DNA of 62,333 nt from an uncultured Caulobacteraceae bacterium (GTDB taxonomy: Bacteria > Pseudomonadota > Alphaproteobacteria > Caulobacterales > Caulobacteraceae). The translations under genes and the position numbers were made by a program. The stretch's first letter is position 1, and each line of letters begins with the position of its first letter. The notes below the pieces were generated by a model, which ran no database searches, was not told where the DNA came from, and saw only the letters and a program-made list of their open reading frames with translations. Location of the stretch: positions 1 through 62,333 of the forward strand of contig CAIQJF010000062.1 in assembly GCA_903872075.1 (NCBI GenBank). Direction: 5' to 3'. This document shows, in pieces, positions 61,446 to 62,333 of the stretch.

Positions 61446-62183
61446 ATGGAGTTGACCGACGATAGTGTGCTGGACGGACGAATTCGCCTGCGCCAGGCCC
61501 GCGGCGGCTACCGCGCCGGGCTGGACGCCGCCTTGCTCGCGGCCGCCTGCGACGCTCCGGCCGGCGCCAGGGTGCTGGACGTGGGCTGTGGAGTCGGCGG
61601 CGTATTGCTGGCCGCGGCCTTCCGCCGTCCGGAAACCCGATTCACCGGACTGGAGCGCGATGACGTCGCGCGCGGCCTCGCATCGGAGAACATCGACGCC
61701 AACGGCCTCGGCGAGCGCGTGGACGCCCTGGCGGGAGATGTGGCCCAGCCGTTCTCGCGGCTCGGCGTCGCGCCCTTTGACGCCGTTCTCGCCAATCCGC
61801 CGTTTTTCGACGACGAGGCGGCCCTGCGTGGTCCGGCCGAAGCCAAGCGCGGCGCCTGGATCGCGCTCGAAGGCCTGGCCGCCTGGACCGGCTTTCTGAC
61901 CAAGGCGGTGCGCGAGGGCGGGACGATCACCGTGATCCACCGCGCCGATCGCCTGGCCGACCTCCTGGCCGGCCTCGCGCCCAAGGCAGGCTCGTTCCAG
62001 ATTCGCGGCGTGCATCCCTTCGCCGACGCGCCCGCCAAGCGTGTCCTCGTGCGCGCCATCAAGACTGGCAAGGCGCCCCTGCGCCTCCTGCCCCCCCTGA
62101 TCCTCCACGACCGCGACGGCGGCAAGCACCGCCCCGAAATCGAGGCGATTCTGCGCGGAGAGGCGGCCGTAGGGTGGGACTGA
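61446..62183 (+). CDS. SAM-dependent methyltransferase, tRNA1(Val) A37-N6-methyltransferase (TrmN6)-like
   Basis: A 245-residue Rossmann-fold methyltransferase. The SAM site is RVLDVGCGVGGVLLAAAFRRPE, and the N6-adenine-type catalytic motif is AVLANPPFFDDEA (NPPF). The opening LRQARGGYRAGLDAALLAAA resembles TrmN6/YfiC enzymes that methylate tRNA1(Val) A37; other small-domain methyltransferases with NPP[YF] remain possible. It is divergently arranged with the polyprenyl synthase. Confidence 0.84.
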   Translation: MELTDDSVLDGRIRLRQARGGYRAGLDAALLAAACDAPAGARVLDVGCGVGGVLLAAAFRRPETRFTGLERDDVARGLASENIDANGLGERVDALAGDVAQPFSRLGVAPFDAVLANPPFFDDEAALRGPAEAKRGAWIALEGLAAWTGFLTKAVREGGTITVIHRADRLADLLAGLAPKAGSFQIRGVHPFADAPAKRVLVRAIKTGKAPLRLLPPLILHDRDGGKHRPEIEAILRGEAAVGWD

Positions 62184-62252
62184 CTGCGTCGATGGACACC
62201 CGCGGACGTGAGGCATATATACATTTCATAGCTACAAAAGCGAGACTTCTCG

Positions 62253-62333
62253 ATGACCGAAGCCAGACTCTTCGTCAGCGGCGGCAGTCAGGCCGTTCGC
62301 CTGCCCAAGGAATTTCGCTTTCCCGGCAAGAGC
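62253..62333 (+). CDS. VapB-type antitoxin, 5' part only
   Basis: The first 27 codons of an AbrB/SpoVT-type antitoxin: MTEARLFVSGGSQAVRLPKEF then RFPGKS, cut by the window end. SGGSQAVRLPKEFRF matches the swapped-hairpin DNA-binding fold of VapB. A PIN-domain RNase VapC gene is expected just beyond the edge. The upstream 60 bp are AT-rich (GCATATATACATTTC), with a small inverted repeat CGAGA-CT-TCTCG (62241-62252) next to the start, a possible autoregulatory site. Confidence 0.75.
   Translation, partial: MTEARLFVSGGSQAVRLPKEFRFPGKS

Overview
The window is about 62 kb of GC-rich, densely packed alphaproteobacterial chromosome. Several features point there: a circularly permuted two-piece tmRNA gene whose tag reads ANDNFAQEYAVAA, an alpha-type SspB adaptor, many ATGA stop/start overlaps, HflK-HflC, a ModE regulator with two Mop repeats, and a serB / miaA / ilv neighbourhood. 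The combination with PEP-CTERM proteins and a type III polyketide synthase suggests Caulobacterales (Phenylobacterium-like). That placement is inference; no marker sequence was compared. I see no rRNA, ordinary tRNA, phage, transposase or CRISPR array. The only truncated gene is a vapB-like antitoxin at the right edge.

Layout. 0-15 kb holds a catabolic and transport set: GST, NupC-type nucleoside carrier, a degenerate GDPD-like protein, two flavin oxidoreductases (one KstD/fumarate-reductase-like, one 2,4-dienoyl-CoA-reductase-like), a cytochrome c-PQQ dehydrogenase, an S46 dipeptidyl peptidase, an SDR and two tandem GPH-type MFS carriers. 15-21 kb is housekeeping and quality control: Mrp, HflK-HflC, a Tat-exported HiPIP and an M16 protease. 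21-34 kb looks like a sulfur/oxyanion region: alkylsulfatase, a ModE-type regulator divergent from a four-gene ABC export operon with an 18-bp palindrome between them, then a sulfate importer (sbp-cysT-cysW-cysA) and a flavoprotein. 34-37.5 kb holds a DHA2 exporter divergent from a type III PKS plus an isoprenylcysteine-methyltransferase-like enzyme, a likely methylated phenolic-lipid or pyrone pathway. 38-51 kb runs from a HAD phosphatase and serB, across acyl-CoA genes (amidohydrolase, acyl-CoA ligase, two enoyl-CoA hydratases, CaiB-type CoA transferase, SDR), to miaA and the acetolactate synthase genes ilvB-ilvN. The ilv genes are preceded by a classical Leu/Val/Ile leader peptide and attenuator. 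51-55 kb has an orphan membrane protein, two PEP-CTERM proteins (one cut by an amber codon in its sorting signal), a YciB-like protein, the tmRNA gene and a three-unit 92-bp tandem repeat. 55-62 kb has a TPR-sulfotransferase, SspB, a thioesterase, a C13 peptidase, FumC, a polyprenyl diphosphate synthase, a methyltransferase and vapB.

The less expected signals are these: (i) two dispersed hairpins (38.3 and 43.8 kb) with an identical 9-nt loop and compensatory stem changes; (ii) the ilv leader/attenuator; (iii) the PEP-CTERM gene with TAG where the conserved Trp belongs; (iv) the 92-bp hairpin array beside ssrA; (v) the ModE/export/sulfate region; and (vi) several enzymes missing textbook residues (GDPD without His-Arg, dienoyl-reductase without one Fe-S cysteine, HlyD adaptor with an internal deletion).
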